The notes beneath the pieces were generated by a model. It searched no databases and had not been told where the DNA came from. It saw only the letters and a list, made by a program, of their open reading frames with translations. Shown piece by piece: positions 47,883 to 60,391 of a stretch of 64,000 bases of DNA. The translations under genes and the position numbers were made by a program. The number at the start of each line of letters is the position of its first letter. Within the stretch, counting starts at the first letter, position 1. Origin of the DNA: Grammothele lineata. Its lineage: Eukaryota > Basidiomycota > Agaricomycetes > Polyporales > Polyporaceae. The DNA is taken from positions 124,001-188,000 of the forward strand of contig NDFF03000050.1 of assembly GCA_002150815.3 (NCBI GenBank), read 5' to 3'.

Positions 47883-49907
47883 ATGTCGTTGCTGGCAAGC
47901 TCTCGCGTCGCCGCGCGGCGAACGGCCGTTCTCCCTCCCGAGCTCGTCATCGCGTGCTTGCACACGACCGCACCCTACCTGGCTTCGGCATCTAATGCGC
48001 CGTCAAGAAAACGCCTTGTAAAGAGCCTTGAGCCTCTGGGAAACAAGTCCGCAAAATACGAGGTCGCGCCCGACTTCAGCAGGGAATCAGCCCCTCACGT
48101 CGGTCGTTCACCCGTCCAGCAACGCGTCCCGCCCCGACGACCCACCACCCGAGAGCTCGATGTCATGCACTACGGAAAGTCAAAGTCTCGACCATCGGGA
48201 AGCGTCCCGCGCAAGCCGCACGTTGTCAACCCGCTGGGCGACGAACTCGACCTCTCCCAACGCTCAGCTTCGACCAAGGAGCTCCCCACCGAGTTCACCG
48301 CGCCTCCGCTCATGGACGGTCTCCTCACATCCCTACAGACCGTCCTCGGTCCTGATGCCCGTCCGACGCCCATTCAGGCCCTTTCGCTCAAGCATCTCGT
48401 CCGTGGCCCGCCCCGCAAACCCTCGGAGTATCACCAGTACCTCCTCGCGTCCGAGACGGGTTCCGGCAAGTCCATCGCATACCTCCTCCCGATGCTCCAG
48501 GACCTCAAGCGGAGCGAGCTCGATGGCACTGCACGCCCTGGTCCTCCGGGCGGACCGAGACGCGCGATGAACCCTCGCGCGCTCGTCCTCGCCCCCACGC
48601 ACGAGCTCGCGCGGCAGCTGTCGGGGTTCGCAAAGGAGCTCCTGCACCATATCAAGCTGCGAGTGGTGTGCGGCTCGCGTGCGAACGTCGGGCCGCGCAA
48701 CGCCGCGTCCGTGTCCGAGTTCGTGGACAATCTTGCTGAAGGCGCGGACGGCGAGTTCGTGTTTAGTCGGGACTCTGTGCGGGAGCACCCGGTGGATTTG
48801 TTCGTGGCGACGCCCAAGAAAGCGCTGGAACTCATCCGTGGGCGCGGCTGGGACGCGGAGCCGGGGAAGAAGACGTTTAAGATGAAGCCGGAGATGGGCC
48901 TGGCGAACATCGAGTGGGTCGTAGTCGATGAGGCGGACGTGCTTCTCGGTGCGTATCCTTCTTCTGTTGTTAGACTCTAGACTCACCCTCCGAAAGACCC
49001 TCTCTTCCAAGAAAACACGCGCGCGGTCCTTGCCGAGATCGCCTCCGCGCGGGGCCACCCCCTCCCATCCTCGTCCTCGCTCGCACCCGAAAACCCCCGA
49101 GACAAGTCTCCCCCAGCACCCAACCCCGTCCCTCACGACTACCCCTTCAACCTCATCCTCACCTCCGCCACCATCCCCTCCTCGCTCGCCGCCTACCTCA
49201 TCGCACACCACCCACACATGGCGCGCCTCGCCTCCCCGCGCCTGCACCGCCTCCCTTCAACGCTGCAGACGGAGCACGCGGCGTGGACGGGCGGGAACCG
49301 CGCCGCGGACGTCGAGCACCGCCTGCGCCGCGTGTGGGCGGACGACGCGCGCAGGGGCGCCCCGCCCTCGCGCGTGCTCGTCTTCTGCAACCGCGACACG
49401 CGCGTGGAGATGCTCGCTACGTACTTGACGGAGAAGGGGATCGCGAACGTGGCGCTCACGAGCTCGGGGGACGCGCGGAAGAGGGGCTCGAACCATCATC
49501 TGGACGGGTTCTTGCGCGTGCGGGACTCTGCTTCTTCCTCTCCTGCTTCCTCTCCTGCTTCCTCCTCTACTTCTCCCTCGTCCGACGTGACCTCCGCACC
49601 CGCACCCGCACCCGCCACTCCCCCCACAGCAACATCTCCTTCAACCTCCACATCCATCTCAACCACCCCACACGTCATGCTCACCACCTCCCTCCTCTCG
49701 CGCGGGCTCGACTTCGCCCCGGACGTGCGCCACGTCTTCATCGTCGACGAGCCGCGCAACATGGTCGACTTCATCCACCGCGCCGGCCGCGCCGCGCGCG
49801 CGGGCCAGGCGGGCAAGGTCGTCGTCTTTGGCAAGGCGAAGGGAAGGGGGGCGGAGAGGGCTAGGGTCGTTAGGGAGAAGGTTGGGGCGTTGAGGGCGAA
49901 GGCGTGA
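47883..49907 (+). CDS. MRH4: DEAD-box ATP-dependent RNA helicase, MRH4-like (mitochondrial)
   Basis: About 650 residues in two exons. The basic, Ser-rich N terminus (MSLLASSRVAARRTAVLPPE) suits a mitochondrial targeting peptide. Helicase motifs in order: Q-like segment PTPIQALSLKHLV; motif I ASETGSGKS; Ia LVLAPTHELARQL; Ib FVATPKKALEL; motif II VVDEADVLL (just before the intron); motif III LTSATIPSSL; IV RVLVFCNRDTRVEML; V LTTSLLSRGLDF; VI FIHRAGRAARAG. The 5' splice site follows DVLL near 48949 and the acceptor precedes PLFQENTRAVLAEI. A Ser/Pro/Ala-rich insert of about 50 residues lies between motifs IV and V. MRH4 in yeast is needed for assembly of the large subunit of the mitochondrial ribosome. 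The assignment rests on the MRH4-like N-terminal region and the DEAD core; another mitochondrial DEAD-box helicase is less likely. Confidence 0.82.
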
Positions 49908-50787
49908 GCGAGCGGTGGGAGACTGGGCCGGGTGGTTTGGTGCTAGATTTGGTGAGAGAGGGGAGGGAGGAGGTTGTATGGTATCCTTCGTATATTGGCA
50001 CGTACGTCTTGCATAATCGCACATCCCACAATACTACCGCCGCTCTCGCATCCCCATTACATGTGGGCCAATCCTTACGATCCCCTTCACGATCTCATGT
50101 CTGACCGTCGACGACGGGCAATCTCGCGACTCGCGATGACATTGCTAGCATAAGACTCTGACAAGAAGTTGCAAAAGCGTACTTATATCCAACACGGTCT
50201 CGGAGCGGGCGGGCGGTCGTTCAGGGCCATCAAGGACGAAACAGGAAACATACAGTGAAAGGCGAAAGCTACAACATACAAGCGTAGTTACGTATGTAAG
50301 TAAGGGCGGAAAAGGGGAGGAAAAAGCTTGTGCGCAATGGCGAGGGCGGGGGCGAGCATGGGAGCCTGGAGACTTGACCTTGTATCATACTTGGACCTGG
50401 AATAAAGAGCAGAGTGGGTGGGGAGAGGAGGGTACGGTACGGTACGGCAGTTGTGGACGTTACGCGAGACGACGAAGCCAAGGGGCAACGGGAATAGGTA
50501 GGTAGGTAGGTAAATGAATGAGACCAGGGGATATCATACGCTAGAAAAATACACGCCGTCGTTAGCGACACGCCCACGAGCGAGAAAGAGGTTGAGGTTG
50601 AGGTGGTGGGTTGGTTGGGAAAAGCGACCGGGTCCAGCTGGTGTGCGCGCATACAGTCAGAACCAACACAATACACATACAGGACGGTGAGAGTACGCAC
50701 TGTGAGTCGCGCGGTTCAAGCATGCGCATAAAGAAGAATGTGTGTTCTCTGCCAAGCCCTACGGTAGAGCTCTCTCTCAATCGTCCA
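49908..50787. other. Convergent intergenic region between MRH4 and ATG4
   Basis: Two gene ends meet here. Contains two microsatellites: three copies of GGTAC at 50431-50447 and four copies of TAGG at 50495-50512. No gene seen. Confidence 0.5.
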
Positions 50788-53700
50788 TCAAAAATCGTCC
50801 GCGTCATCCATAAGCACGCCCTTGACCCCCCCGCTCTGCGTCCTCCCCCCATCGCGCGCCTTCGCCGTGCGCATCTGCGGCACCCGCTTCCCCTGCTGGT
50901 GGAACCCCGACCCCGATCCTGACCCTAACCCTGGGCCCCCAAGCGGCTGCATCGCCTCGTCCTCGTCCTCCGGGTCCCCAGCCGGGAACGGGTACTGCAC
51001 CTGCACTTGCGCCTGTTGCGAAGTCGCCCGAGGCGTCTTCGCCGAGCTCCCGTTTCCGTTGCTGCCCTTCTTCCGCCGCGCGGTCTTGCCCGAGCCAGTC
51101 GTCGCCCTGCTCGTCGCGGAGCTCGCAGAGCGTGACGGCGCCATCGCCGGGGCCGGGGCCGGAGCAGGGGATGGCGACGGCTCCCGACTCGCACTCCCCC
51201 GAGACGGCTCCCCCAGCGGCAGATGCGCACTCGAGAACTCGGGCGGGTCCGCCCACTCCTCGTCCTCCTCGTCATCAAAGCTCAACGAGTCCTGCGTCGA
51301 CGCGCTCCCCGCGCGCCTCATCTTCTCCGGGTGCCCGTGCCCGTGCCCATGCCCTTCCAAGTCGAACGAAGGCTTGCCCGCGCTCGGGGTAAGGGGCGCG
51401 ATCGGGTCTTCTTCCGTGTCGACTTCTGACTTCGCAGAACCTCCCGCCGCCCCGCCGTCGGGGGAGTCGCGGGGGGAGTTCCCGAGGGAGAACTCGTCGT
51501 CGTCTTCGTCTTCGTCGTCGGGCATGTCGATGTCGTCTGGCTCGGAGATGGACTCGAGGCCCATGTCGTCCGAGTCGGAGGGGTAGTGTGGGGGCTCGTT
51601 CGCCAGTGAGAAGATGGACTTGTTCGTCCGGAAGAGCTGCGGGCCCAGTCCAGTCAGAGACTCCCCCGCGTCAGCATCAGAAACCTTCGAGATACGCACC
51701 TCCGTTATCCTGTCCTTCAAGTCCAGCCACTCCGCCTCGTCCTTGCACAAGAACCCCAGGAGCATACTCGGGTCCAGCCCCGACAGCGGCATCTTCCGCA
51801 CCCTGTCGCAATGGAACGTCTTCAAGTCCGCAGGCGAGTACGCCGTGACAAGATGGCGCTGGAACGGCGTCAAGTCCACGCCCAAGCCCAGCTCTCGCGA
51901 ATCCATGTCCGTCTCCGCCGCAGAGTCGTCCTGCATCACGCTCAGCGCGCTCGACGAGTACCACCTGTTGTGCGACTGCGACGAGTCCGACGCGGACGAG
52001 CTCGAAAGCTGTTGTTGGAGTGGGGAAGGGGCGAGCACCGGGGAGCGGTACGAGAAGGACGAGTTGGAGCCCGCGCTGGACGTGGACCGGACGGACATGG
52101 GCGAGGTTGGGGCGCGGGAGTGGCTGGGGACGATCGTGCGGTATCCCTTCTCCTTGTCCCGTTCTCGGTCTGAGCCGTACGCGTCGGGCGAGGATTGGCG
52201 CTCCCCTCCGGTCGATGGCGGGCGGAGCGGGACGGCGGGGCGTGCGTGGTGGGGGTCGAGATAGAATAGGTTGTCGGCCTGGGAGCCGACGAAGTAGTAC
52301 GATGAGGAGGGGCGGCCGCCAGCGATGCCGACCGATTGGGGGAAGGTATACAGTGCCTGCCGCCAGTCCCAAGTTACAACCCCTCTAGACGCGCGATAGG
52401 GTCGATGCTTACCTTGATGGTGTTATAATACAGCGGGTTCACGCCCTCGATGCCGAGACGGATACCGATCAGCACTAGAACAGCGCGATCGCCCCATTCC
52501 ATCCGGCTGTGGCCGTGTCCCCTGGTAGAGTATACAACGGAGCGCGACGCGGCGTAGACGTCAGACTCGTAGAGCGTGCTGTCGGTGGCCACCGCGACCC
52601 CGAGACCTGCTTCAGGGAACTTGTGTACAAGCGTCCTGGACGTGACGTGTGAGAGGGTGCGGCAGTTCGACAAAAGGGGGGACGCACTTGATTGCACCGG
52701 CAGCGGTGCTCGGGCCGAACCACTGGCCTACGTCCTTTCCGAGATCCTTGCCGACCAGCGCCATCCGGTGGACACTGAAGGGGCAGAGGGGGGATGGGGT
52801 ATCGAGGAACCAGGTGATGATCTGGACGTAGGTCGCATAGTCGGCAGTATAGACAGGATGAGGGGGGCGACGCCAGTCTTGTTTGTGGCAGGTTATGTCA
52901 GATCCCGATGGGATGCAAAGCGTAGAGAAGGGTTACTCACCTCGCCCCAAATGTAGATGTAAAAGTGCGTTCGCCAGGAGCGACTGACCCGTGCGAAGCA
53001 TGCAACCCCAACCCGCATCGCTCGTCCATCCCTTCTCACCGCCTATTGGCCAATTCCACCGCTTTGTCGGGGGACTACTTGGCAGACCGGTGGGGCTGTC
53101 CGAGACCTCCGACTCGAGGGCGGCCAGGGTAGTGTCGCGGATGGGGAAAAACTGAGAGCGATATGTCAACCATATCCGGGATGTGAAGTCGGAGTAGAAC
53201 ACGGGCGGCCAGTTCTTCGAGGGGTCCTTGGACGGCCCGGACGACGCCGGTTGGGACTGGGAAAGATGAGAGTCTTGAGGACCGATGGTCGGGGAGTTGG
53301 ACGGGGAGGCAGAGGAGCGGAAATTGGACGAGCGACGCGAATCAGTGGAGTTGCGCTTGCCCGGGGTCTTGAAAATGTCGGGCGCGGGTGGTGGCGGGGG
53401 CTCGTATCCAGGATGCTGCACACCCAGCAACCAGATCGGCTCTGTGCACTTATCGGGGGTCGCGTCGCTGTCGAGGAGATAGCGCATGGCCTTGTCGAGG
53501 TGGCCCTTGCCCTGCCGCGCCGCAGTTAGGAGGGCGGAACCCTTGCCCTTGGGGGAGACGGAGGCGGAGAGGTGTTGCTGGGAGAGGAGAGAGGGGAGGC
53601 TGAGGTCGGTGGAGGAGGAGCTGAACGTGTGTGCGAACCAGCCGGAAAGGCGGGTGGGGAGGTCGGAGAGGCGGGGGTTCGAGCCCGGGGAGTAGTACTG

Positions 53701-54085
53701 TACAGGATAATTATCAGAGAGGGGGCGCTCGGAGCGAGTGCGTGGTCTGGGTACGCTGGAGGGCTCAACGATGACCGGGGGCTCGTCCTGGTTGTCGTTG
53801 GGGTCGTGGGGGGCGTCGACGGGCTCGACGTCCTGTGAGCCTCTTCTGCTGCCGACGTCTCTGAAGAGAGAGCCGCGGCGAGAGGGCTTCTTGTGTTTTG
53901 GCGTCTCGGGGAGGGCGGGGGGTGGAGGAGGAGGAGGAGCTGGGCGTGGGGCTGCCTGCGGGGTCGACCATGGACTTTGAGCGGTCGCGGCCGGCCTTGG
54001 AAAGGAACTTGGAGAGCTTTGGGCCGGGGCCCGAGCTCGTCGGCGACGACGGGGCGGGCGATGCGCGGGATGGCTTGCCCGACAT
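50788..54085 (-). CDS. ATG4: Autophagy cysteine protease ATG4 (peptidase C54), large form, apparent frameshift near N terminus
   Basis: ATG4 cleaves the C terminus of ATG8 before lipidation and later releases ATG8 from phosphatidylethanolamine. The product is about 1,000 residues, twice the yeast length, with the extra mostly low-complexity. Catalytic Cys: [20 protein letters not shown]. Next come [20 protein letters not shown], then [18 protein letters not shown]. Catalytic Asp-His: [11 protein letters not shown]. The 5' part contains [20 protein letters not shown] and [12 protein letters not shown]. The tail is acidic ([15 protein letters not shown]) and ends MDDADDF. The conserved-looking start ([14 protein letters not shown] at 54085, then [16 protein letters not shown]) is in a different frame from the rest. 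The two frames meet at a run of six C (minus strand) near 53920. One fewer C would join them into PETPKHKK. This may be a sequencing error or a real mutation. No plausible intron spans it. Confidence 0.85.
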
Positions 54086-55488
54086 CGTCGTCGATGGCAG
54101 AGGGTCTGAGCCGCGGGCGCCCCCGACGCCCGTCGACGCTTTCGGTCGTTCGGCGCCAATTCCCCGATTTTTCGTCATCCTCGCCTTGTTCCCGCCCGTT
54201 TCTCGCGAAACGCGCCTTTCCGTCCCCTGTCTTGTCCCCGGATCTCTCCCAAAACGCGCAGCGGCCTCTCTCTCCACCGCCAAGCATTCAAACGGCCAGA
54301 AAACCACAACGGCCAACGCAGGTGGTTCACCGCACACAGCCCATGTCTGAAACGCACATGTTTTGAGCTCCCTGCGGTCAGCTGCTCAGCGTCCTATTCC
54401 CGCAGGCTCTCCGGTGCGAACTAGAAGTGCCACGCGCGGCGACATGGCCCTCGTCGCGCACGCTTCTTCTTCCATGTTGCCATTCCTCGTAGCAGCCTAG
54501 GCGGACGTTTGCGGCCTTCTTCGCGAGACCCTGTGAGCGCGTTCACGTAACATGCATACGCTGGCCCTGCACGAAAACTCACTTTCATTGGTAGCCCCTT
54601 TCAGAGGCGACAGCACACACTCCAATAGAAGCTGCCGCCGGCTTAACCCTGCGCATTTGCGCCTCTCCAAGCCCACGGGGTGATGGTGGAGTTTGCCTTC
54701 CTGACGGTCGAGTTCACTCTGGACCGCCGTTGTGGATATTGGGAGGTTAATCGCGGGAATGCTGGGGAGCTACTTCAATGGATGCTGATCGCCGCGCCGA
54801 AGTGGGGATGCTCTCTGACCTGGTGACGACCCCTAAGTCGTCGACTTCCCGGTCGTATTGAACATTCCCTATCCCAACAACGGACGAGCATCGCCGCGGA
54901 CCCCAACGGTGTCGCTCGCGCGCGGATCGTCCCGGCGAAGTCCGAGGGGACGTCCGATGAGGAGATAGAGAATCCATTTGCGGTGGTGATGCGGACATCC
55001 ATGCATGTATATCAGGTTCTCGAGGGCAGCACGCAATAACATGCTGGCCTCACCGACAAAACATTTTGTTTGGGTCGTAGAAGAGAGTACACAATATAAG
55101 AGAGCGTGAGGAGAAAATATATTCAAATTTATGCGCCTTCAGGGTGTTCGTTTAGTTCCCCATTTTTTACCTCCTACCAAGAATCGAACAGGAACACCGC
55201 GGTCGACCACTGTCTGTGACGTCATCTCAAAGCCCGACGTTGAGTATGCCCTGATTCCGGCTGCTTTTGGTACCGTAGACGCTCATGCGGACATCGGTGT
55301 CTTCGGTAACCGGCCCCGTGCAACACTAAGACGACAGTCCAGCCACGCGCATCTTCGTCTTGAACCACCACCTACGACCAACTCGTCTCCCGAGGTGGGT
55401 CGTATGTTCACGTTTGGCTCAAATATTAGGCTCATTGAAACGATATTCTTTAGGTTTGGACATTCTACCGTCACTCGTACGAGGAACT
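54086..55488. other. Divergent promoter region of ATG4 and the dienoyl-CoA isomerase
   Basis: 1.4 kb between divergent starts. It holds both promoters. Several short frames exist (for example plus 55131-55505), but these overlap the isomerase 5' region and show no conserved motif. Confidence 0.45.
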
Positions 55489-56702
55489 ATGGCGGAATCT
55501 TCTAACCCTTTGGCGCACATCTCGGGCACCTGGGTCAAAGTCTCTTCCCCTTCCCCATACGTTGCTCTTGTTGAGCTGTCAAGGTACGATTACAATGGAT
55601 ACCAATAATCATCGTAACTCAAACTCGTATAGAAACCCGGTCAATGCCTTTCATGAGCCGTAAGCACGAATGACTTCACGACTTGGGCAGCGACTGACCG
55701 TAACTCAGATTCTGGGTAGAGCTCGGGAACATCTTCGACAAGTTCGCAGGGGAGCCCTCCGTGCGCGTCGTCGTACTCGCCTCTGCCCTTCCCAAACTCT
55801 TCTCTGCCGGAATCGACTGTAAGCCCCAGTCGTCGTACCTTGGGCGTGTCGCGCACGCTCACACATGCTTTCGAATTCGTGCCCGCAGTCTCAGCGCTGC
55901 CGACCCCATCAGCCGACCTCGACCCCGCCAGGCGCGCGCTCCAGCTCCGCTCGAGCATCGCCGCCTTCCAGTCCTCCATCTCCGCGCTCGAACGCTGCCC
56001 GTACCCCGTCATCGCGGCGACGCACGGGATCGCTTATGGCCTCTCTATCGACATCATCTCGGCTTGTGATATTCGCTATGCGGCGTCTAACGCCGTGTTC
56101 TCCATCAAAGTGAGCCACCTTACCTTGCGCTCTCTACTCGACAACGCACACCTCAGATCCTGCTCACCGTGTCGATAGGAAGTCGACGTCGGCCTCGCAG
56201 CAGACATCGGCACCCTCGCCCGCGTGCCTAAAGTGACCGGGAACCAGAGCTTCGTGAACGAGCTCGCCTTCACCGCGCGGTCCTTCTCCGCCTCGGAGGC
56301 GGAGAAGTTCGGGCTCGTCTCGCGCGTCGTGCAGGGCGGAAGGGACGAGGTCGTCGCCGCGGCGCTCGAGACGGCGAAGCTCGTCGCGGAGAAGTCGCCC
56401 GTCGCGGTGGTGGGGACGAAGCGGTTGCTTTTGCATTCGAGGGACCATTCGTAAGTTGTTGGCTTGGCTCGGCTTGGTAGGAGGGGGTGTGAGTGACTAA
56501 TAATGAGGTGAATGTTAGGGTGCAGGAGAACTTGGAGTACACCGTCGCGTGGAATAGCGCGATGCTCCAGACACAGGCACGTCTACCATCCTTACCTCAT
56601 TTTGAACATCGCTCACAGGCAACGCAGGACATCCCGGACGCCGTCACAGCAGCGAAGAAGAAGGGGAAGCCTACCTTCGGTCCCCTGGGCGCGAAACTGT
56701 AA
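55489..56702 (+). CDS. ECH1: Peroxisomal delta(3,5)-delta(2,4)-dienoyl-CoA isomerase
   Basis: A crotonase-fold protein of about 275 residues in seven exons. It isomerises 3,5-dienoyl-CoA to 2,4-dienoyl-CoA in beta-oxidation of unsaturated fatty acids. The start (MAESSNPLAH) leads to a CoA-binding region SRNPVNAFHEPFWVEL and RVVVLASALPKLFSAGID. The oxyanion/active region is ATHGIAYGLSIDIISACDIR. It continues to IKEVDVGLAADIGTLARVPK, almost identical to the animal Ech1 block that contains the catalytic acidic residues. The C terminus GPLGAKL ends in AKL, a PTS1 peroxisomal signal. The last intron appears to be a GC-AG intron of about 54 nt (56576-56629), placed between MLQTQ and DIPDAV. Its length is a multiple of three with no stop, so it could also be read through. 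No sign of damage. Confidence 0.9.
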
Positions 56703-57595
56703 AGACCGGGCGCTGGAGCGGGGGCGGGCATGACTAGGTAACGTATCGCTGTAACAACTTCGCTGTCTCTTGTTCGCCGCGAGTATACTATACTTGGATC
56801 CCATCGAACAGTTTACCTCTGAGTTCGTCGTCTGTGCCGTCCGGTGACTGCTCTGCTGCCGTCAATGGACCTGGAAGGCCACTCGTAGACGCCAAGAGGC
56901 TAGATGTGGCTGAGCCCTTTCCGGCAGGCGGGCGCGGGCACTGGAGCCCGCGCTAACGACCGATCAAGCCAAATGCTCTTCCCGGGAGAAGAATGATGGC
57001 ACTCCTCTGGCAACAGGATTTGTATCATCGAGGTGAGCGTGATGCTCCACTCCATTGTGCGCTGCTGTCGGACTCCTGATACTGGGTGGCGTGTTCAACA
57101 GATCCCCTAGGGACGTAGTATTTGCGTTCATGATTCTCCAGGTAAGTCTCATACGCACATCTCGTCGATGTTTCCTGAATGTTCAGTGTTCTTTGGATTT
57201 TTAGTGTTTCGTACGAGTCGTAGCCTGTGATCGGACGATAGTCCGCTCTGCACGCTCACCGGGTTCACCGCCACCCCAAATGGCAATGCGGCAATGCGCT
57301 CAAACTTTTCCATCGCCTCTTCGCACATGCTCCTCTTCCCTCGACCGGAGCAAGGACGGCGTAACGGCGAGTCTCCCGGCGATTCTTTCCCGGCCTTCGT
57401 TGTCAAACTCTCATCCGACGTCGGGATCAGCCAGAATGGGCGCTCGCGCGCGAAGGCTATAACACCGTCCGGTGGAGGCGGCAGGCTCGAGCGTGCGCAC
57501 TCCTCCTTCCCCTTCTCTCCCTTACCCGGTTCTTTTCCCATTTATTACTCTGATTTGCTTTAATCCGCTCACGAGCGTTTACCTCTTCGCGCGCG
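56703..57595. other. Intergenic region upstream of GMC5
   Basis: Holds the isomerase 3' end and the GMC5 promoter. A CT-rich tract occurs close to the GMC5 start (57500-57560). No gene seen. Confidence 0.45.
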
Positions 57596-59950
57596 ATGCG
57601 TATCCGCCACTCCTTCCCCCTCCCCTCCCTTACGCTCGCGCTCTTCTCCATCTCCCTCTCCCACAGCGCGCGCGCCTCAGGAATCACCAACGACTCCAGC
57701 GTCGCCAGCGGCCAAACCTTCGACTACATCGTCGTCGGGGCCGGCCTCGCGGGCACGGTCGTCGCCGCGCGCCTCGCCGAGAACTCCTCGCTGACGATCC
57801 TCGTCGTCGAAGCTGGGGCGGACGACCGCGCGAACCCCGAGATTTATGATATATACCAGTATGGTGCCGCGTTTATGGGACCGCTTGATTGGTCGTGGGG
57901 CACGGACCAGGGAAGGTCTATTCGCGGGTGCGTTGTTGAGCCTTAGAATGGAGGTTTGTAGCGCGAGGCTGATAGAGACGCGCGCGCGCGGACAGCGGAA
58001 AGACGCTTGGAGGGAGCAGCTCGATTAACGGAGCCGCGTGGACGCGCGGGCTCGCCGCGCAGTATGATGCGTGGTCTGAGCTGCTTGAAGCGGACGAAGC
58101 GTCTGTCGGATGGAACTGGGACAGCATGTTCTCATACATGAAGAAGGTGCGCGGCGTTTATCCTGTCCACGTAGATCTCCCGCTCACTCGGGTTTGGCAG
58201 GCCGAAACCTTCTCTCCACCGAACGACCAGCAGCGCGCGAAGGGCGCGGACTCGATCGCTTCCTATCATGGAGCGAGCGGGCCCGTCCAAGTTACGTTCC
58301 CCGACGCGATGTACGGGGGTCCCCAGCAGCCCGCGTTCGTAGACACGATCACGAACCTGACGGGGATCAAGCATTACAAGGACCTCAACGGCGGAACGCC
58401 GAACTGCGTCTCGATCACACCTCTTGTAAGTTTCGCGCAGGTCGTGTCCACATTCTATCGAAGCTGATGGAGAACGCACGATAGAGCATCGATTGGCACA
58501 GAGATGACCACCGTTCGTCCTCGATCGAGGCGTACTACACGCCTGTCGAGGACAAGAGGAAAGGCTTGACGTTCCTGATTCAACACCAGGTACGGCGCGT
58601 ACTTCTTCCCGATGACGTGCGCACTTGCTCATGCGCGCTCTAGGTGACGAAGGTCCTTTTTGGAAACAGCTCTAGTGTGCCCCACGTCGCGGCCGGCGTT
58701 GAGTTTGGCAGCGCGGACGGCACCGGGAACCGCATGACCGCCTTCGCGCGGAAGGAGGTCATCCTCGCTGCCGGTTCGATTCAAGTGAGGGCCTCAGGCG
58801 TTAGACTTCCTCATTCTGGTGCTGACGCGTGACGCGTCACGATTCTCCAGACACCCGCTCTCTTACAGCTCTCTGGCATAGGTGACTCAAACACTCTTGG
58901 ACCTCTCGGTATCGATACCCTGATTGACCTCAAGACCGTGGGCAAGAACTTTCAGGAACAGACTCTGAGCGCGTTCGGTGCGCAGGGCAACGGCTTTGAC
59001 ACCGGCGGCCATGGACCCACCGACGCGATCGCTTTCCCAAACATCCGTCAGCTCTTCGGAGACGGTGCTGACGCCTCTATCGCGAAGATTCAAGCGTCGA
59101 TGGATAGTTGGGCCGCGTCCCAGGCGCACAATGCATTGTCATCGGACGCGTTGAAGACCGTGTTCGGTATACAGGCGGGATTAATCATCGACGACGACGG
59201 TAAGACGACTGGTATGTTCTGCGCAATTGGTGCTGATGATGTCATGTCTTGGCAGCCCCCGTCGCGGAAGTGTTCTTCGATAGTGGATACCCAGAGTGAG
59301 TCTCGTCAGGTTGCTCCTCATCATGTTCTGATCAGGGATCGTCTAGTGACCTCGGCATCGTAATGTGGCAGCTCCTTCCCTTCAGCAGGGGAAACGTCAC
59401 CATCACGGTAAGCGCCTGCCCTGCTGCTGCGCGTGTGCTCGTGGCATCTAACTACTGTGCAGTCCAACGACCCCTTCCAGAAGCCAGCCGTGAACGTGAA
59501 CTACTTCAGCGTTGATTGGGACCTCGACGTCCAGATTGCAGGCTCGCGCCTCTCCCGTCGTGTTCTCTCGAGCCCTCCGATGACGTTCGTCTACCGCGTT
59601 TTGTCTCAACGCATCTCACTAATCCGTGATGTAGCAACCTCCTGGGCTCTGCGGGCGAGACGACCCCCGGGTACAACAACGTCCCCGACAACGGTGACGG
59701 AGGTTCCGACGCAGACTGGACCGCTTGGATTAAGAAGCACTTCACAGCGGTCTCGCACCCAATTTCCTCCGCTGCCATGATGCGGCGCGACCTCGGCGGG
59801 GTCGTGGACGCGCACCTGCGCGTGTACGACACAGCCAACGTGCGCGTCGTGGACGCGTCGGTAATGCCGATGCAGGTCAGCGCGCACTTGTCGAGCACGT
59901 TGTACGGCATTGCGGAGAAGGCGGCGGACCTGATCAAAGCTGCGGTATGA
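57596..59950 (+). CDS. Secreted GMC oxidoreductase 5 (GMC3/4/5 subfamily)
   Basis: Third member of the GMC3/4 subfamily, 32 kb away and on the opposite strand. Signal peptide MRIRHSFPLPSLTLALFSIS, mature start near ASGITNDSSVASGQTFDYIV. FAD fold: GAGLAGTVVAARLAE, LVVEAGADDR. Signature 1 is GKTLGGSSSINGAAWTRG. Signature 2 is ALLQLSGIGDSNTLGPLGI. Blocks LPFSRGNVTI, VNVNYFSVDWDLDVQ and LSRRVLSSPPM match GMC3 and GMC4. Catalytic blocks: AVSHPISSAAMMRRD and QVSAHLSSTLYG. It ends LIKAAV. About 600 residues, all exons open. It is closest in its active-site block to GMC3 (both keep His-Pro). Extracellular oxidation with H2O2 production is the expected role. Confidence 0.9.
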
Positions 59951-60391
59951 ACGTGGACTTTCTATAGTAACTTATTGCATGAGACGTGGACTCTATTACA
60001 GTTCGTACGCGCTAATAGATACACTGAGCAAGTGCCCCGGGTCCGTCTTCTTAGCTTATCAGCCTTAGGTTCCAGTAGCTCGTCACGCCACCGCATTGTG
60101 CGCGTCTCAAAGGGGACAGAACACTTCGATGTTTGACACCTCGCTCTCTGATAGTGTAGCGCAACTCTTCAACCCTTTACGCGTGTCTCTCCCCATGTCC
60201 TCGCTTCGTACAAGAGCAGGAGCGTTCACAACAGGATTGACTGACTAGACACGTGTTGAGTCAACGATCATCATAATTCCGTGAGACCGTTACACTTCGT
60301 ATCACAACATTCCGAGTCGCCGATCTACATTCCATCGATACACATTCGATACTGAACAAGTGGCATACAAATTGCGCAATGCGTCTTAATT
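59951..60391. other. Convergent intergenic region between GMC5 and protease-like gene 2
   Basis: Two gene ends meet. AT-richer than the flanking genes. No gene or repeat recognised. Confidence 0.4.

Larger units (their letters stand above)
46872..48030 (+). repeat. Segmental duplication, parental copy (Tom6-like/MRH4 block)
   Basis: Counterpart of 35643-36613. Here both genes in the block are intact, so this is the probable donor. About 600 bases between the F-box-type remnant and the Tom6-like gene (46769-47371) hold no gene; most of it belongs to this duplicated segment. Confidence 0.8.

Noticed and set aside
48333..49247. 304-codon minus-strand frame opposite the MRH4 gene
   Set aside because: Antisense of the helicase coding sequence; Arg/Glu-rich shadow.
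50822..51586. 254-codon plus-strand frame opposite ATG4
   Set aside because: Antisense of the acidic, Ser-rich ATG4 tail.
54775..55002. Minus-strand frames upstream of ATG4
   Set aside because: Short, overlapping, no motif; the region is better explained as a promoter.
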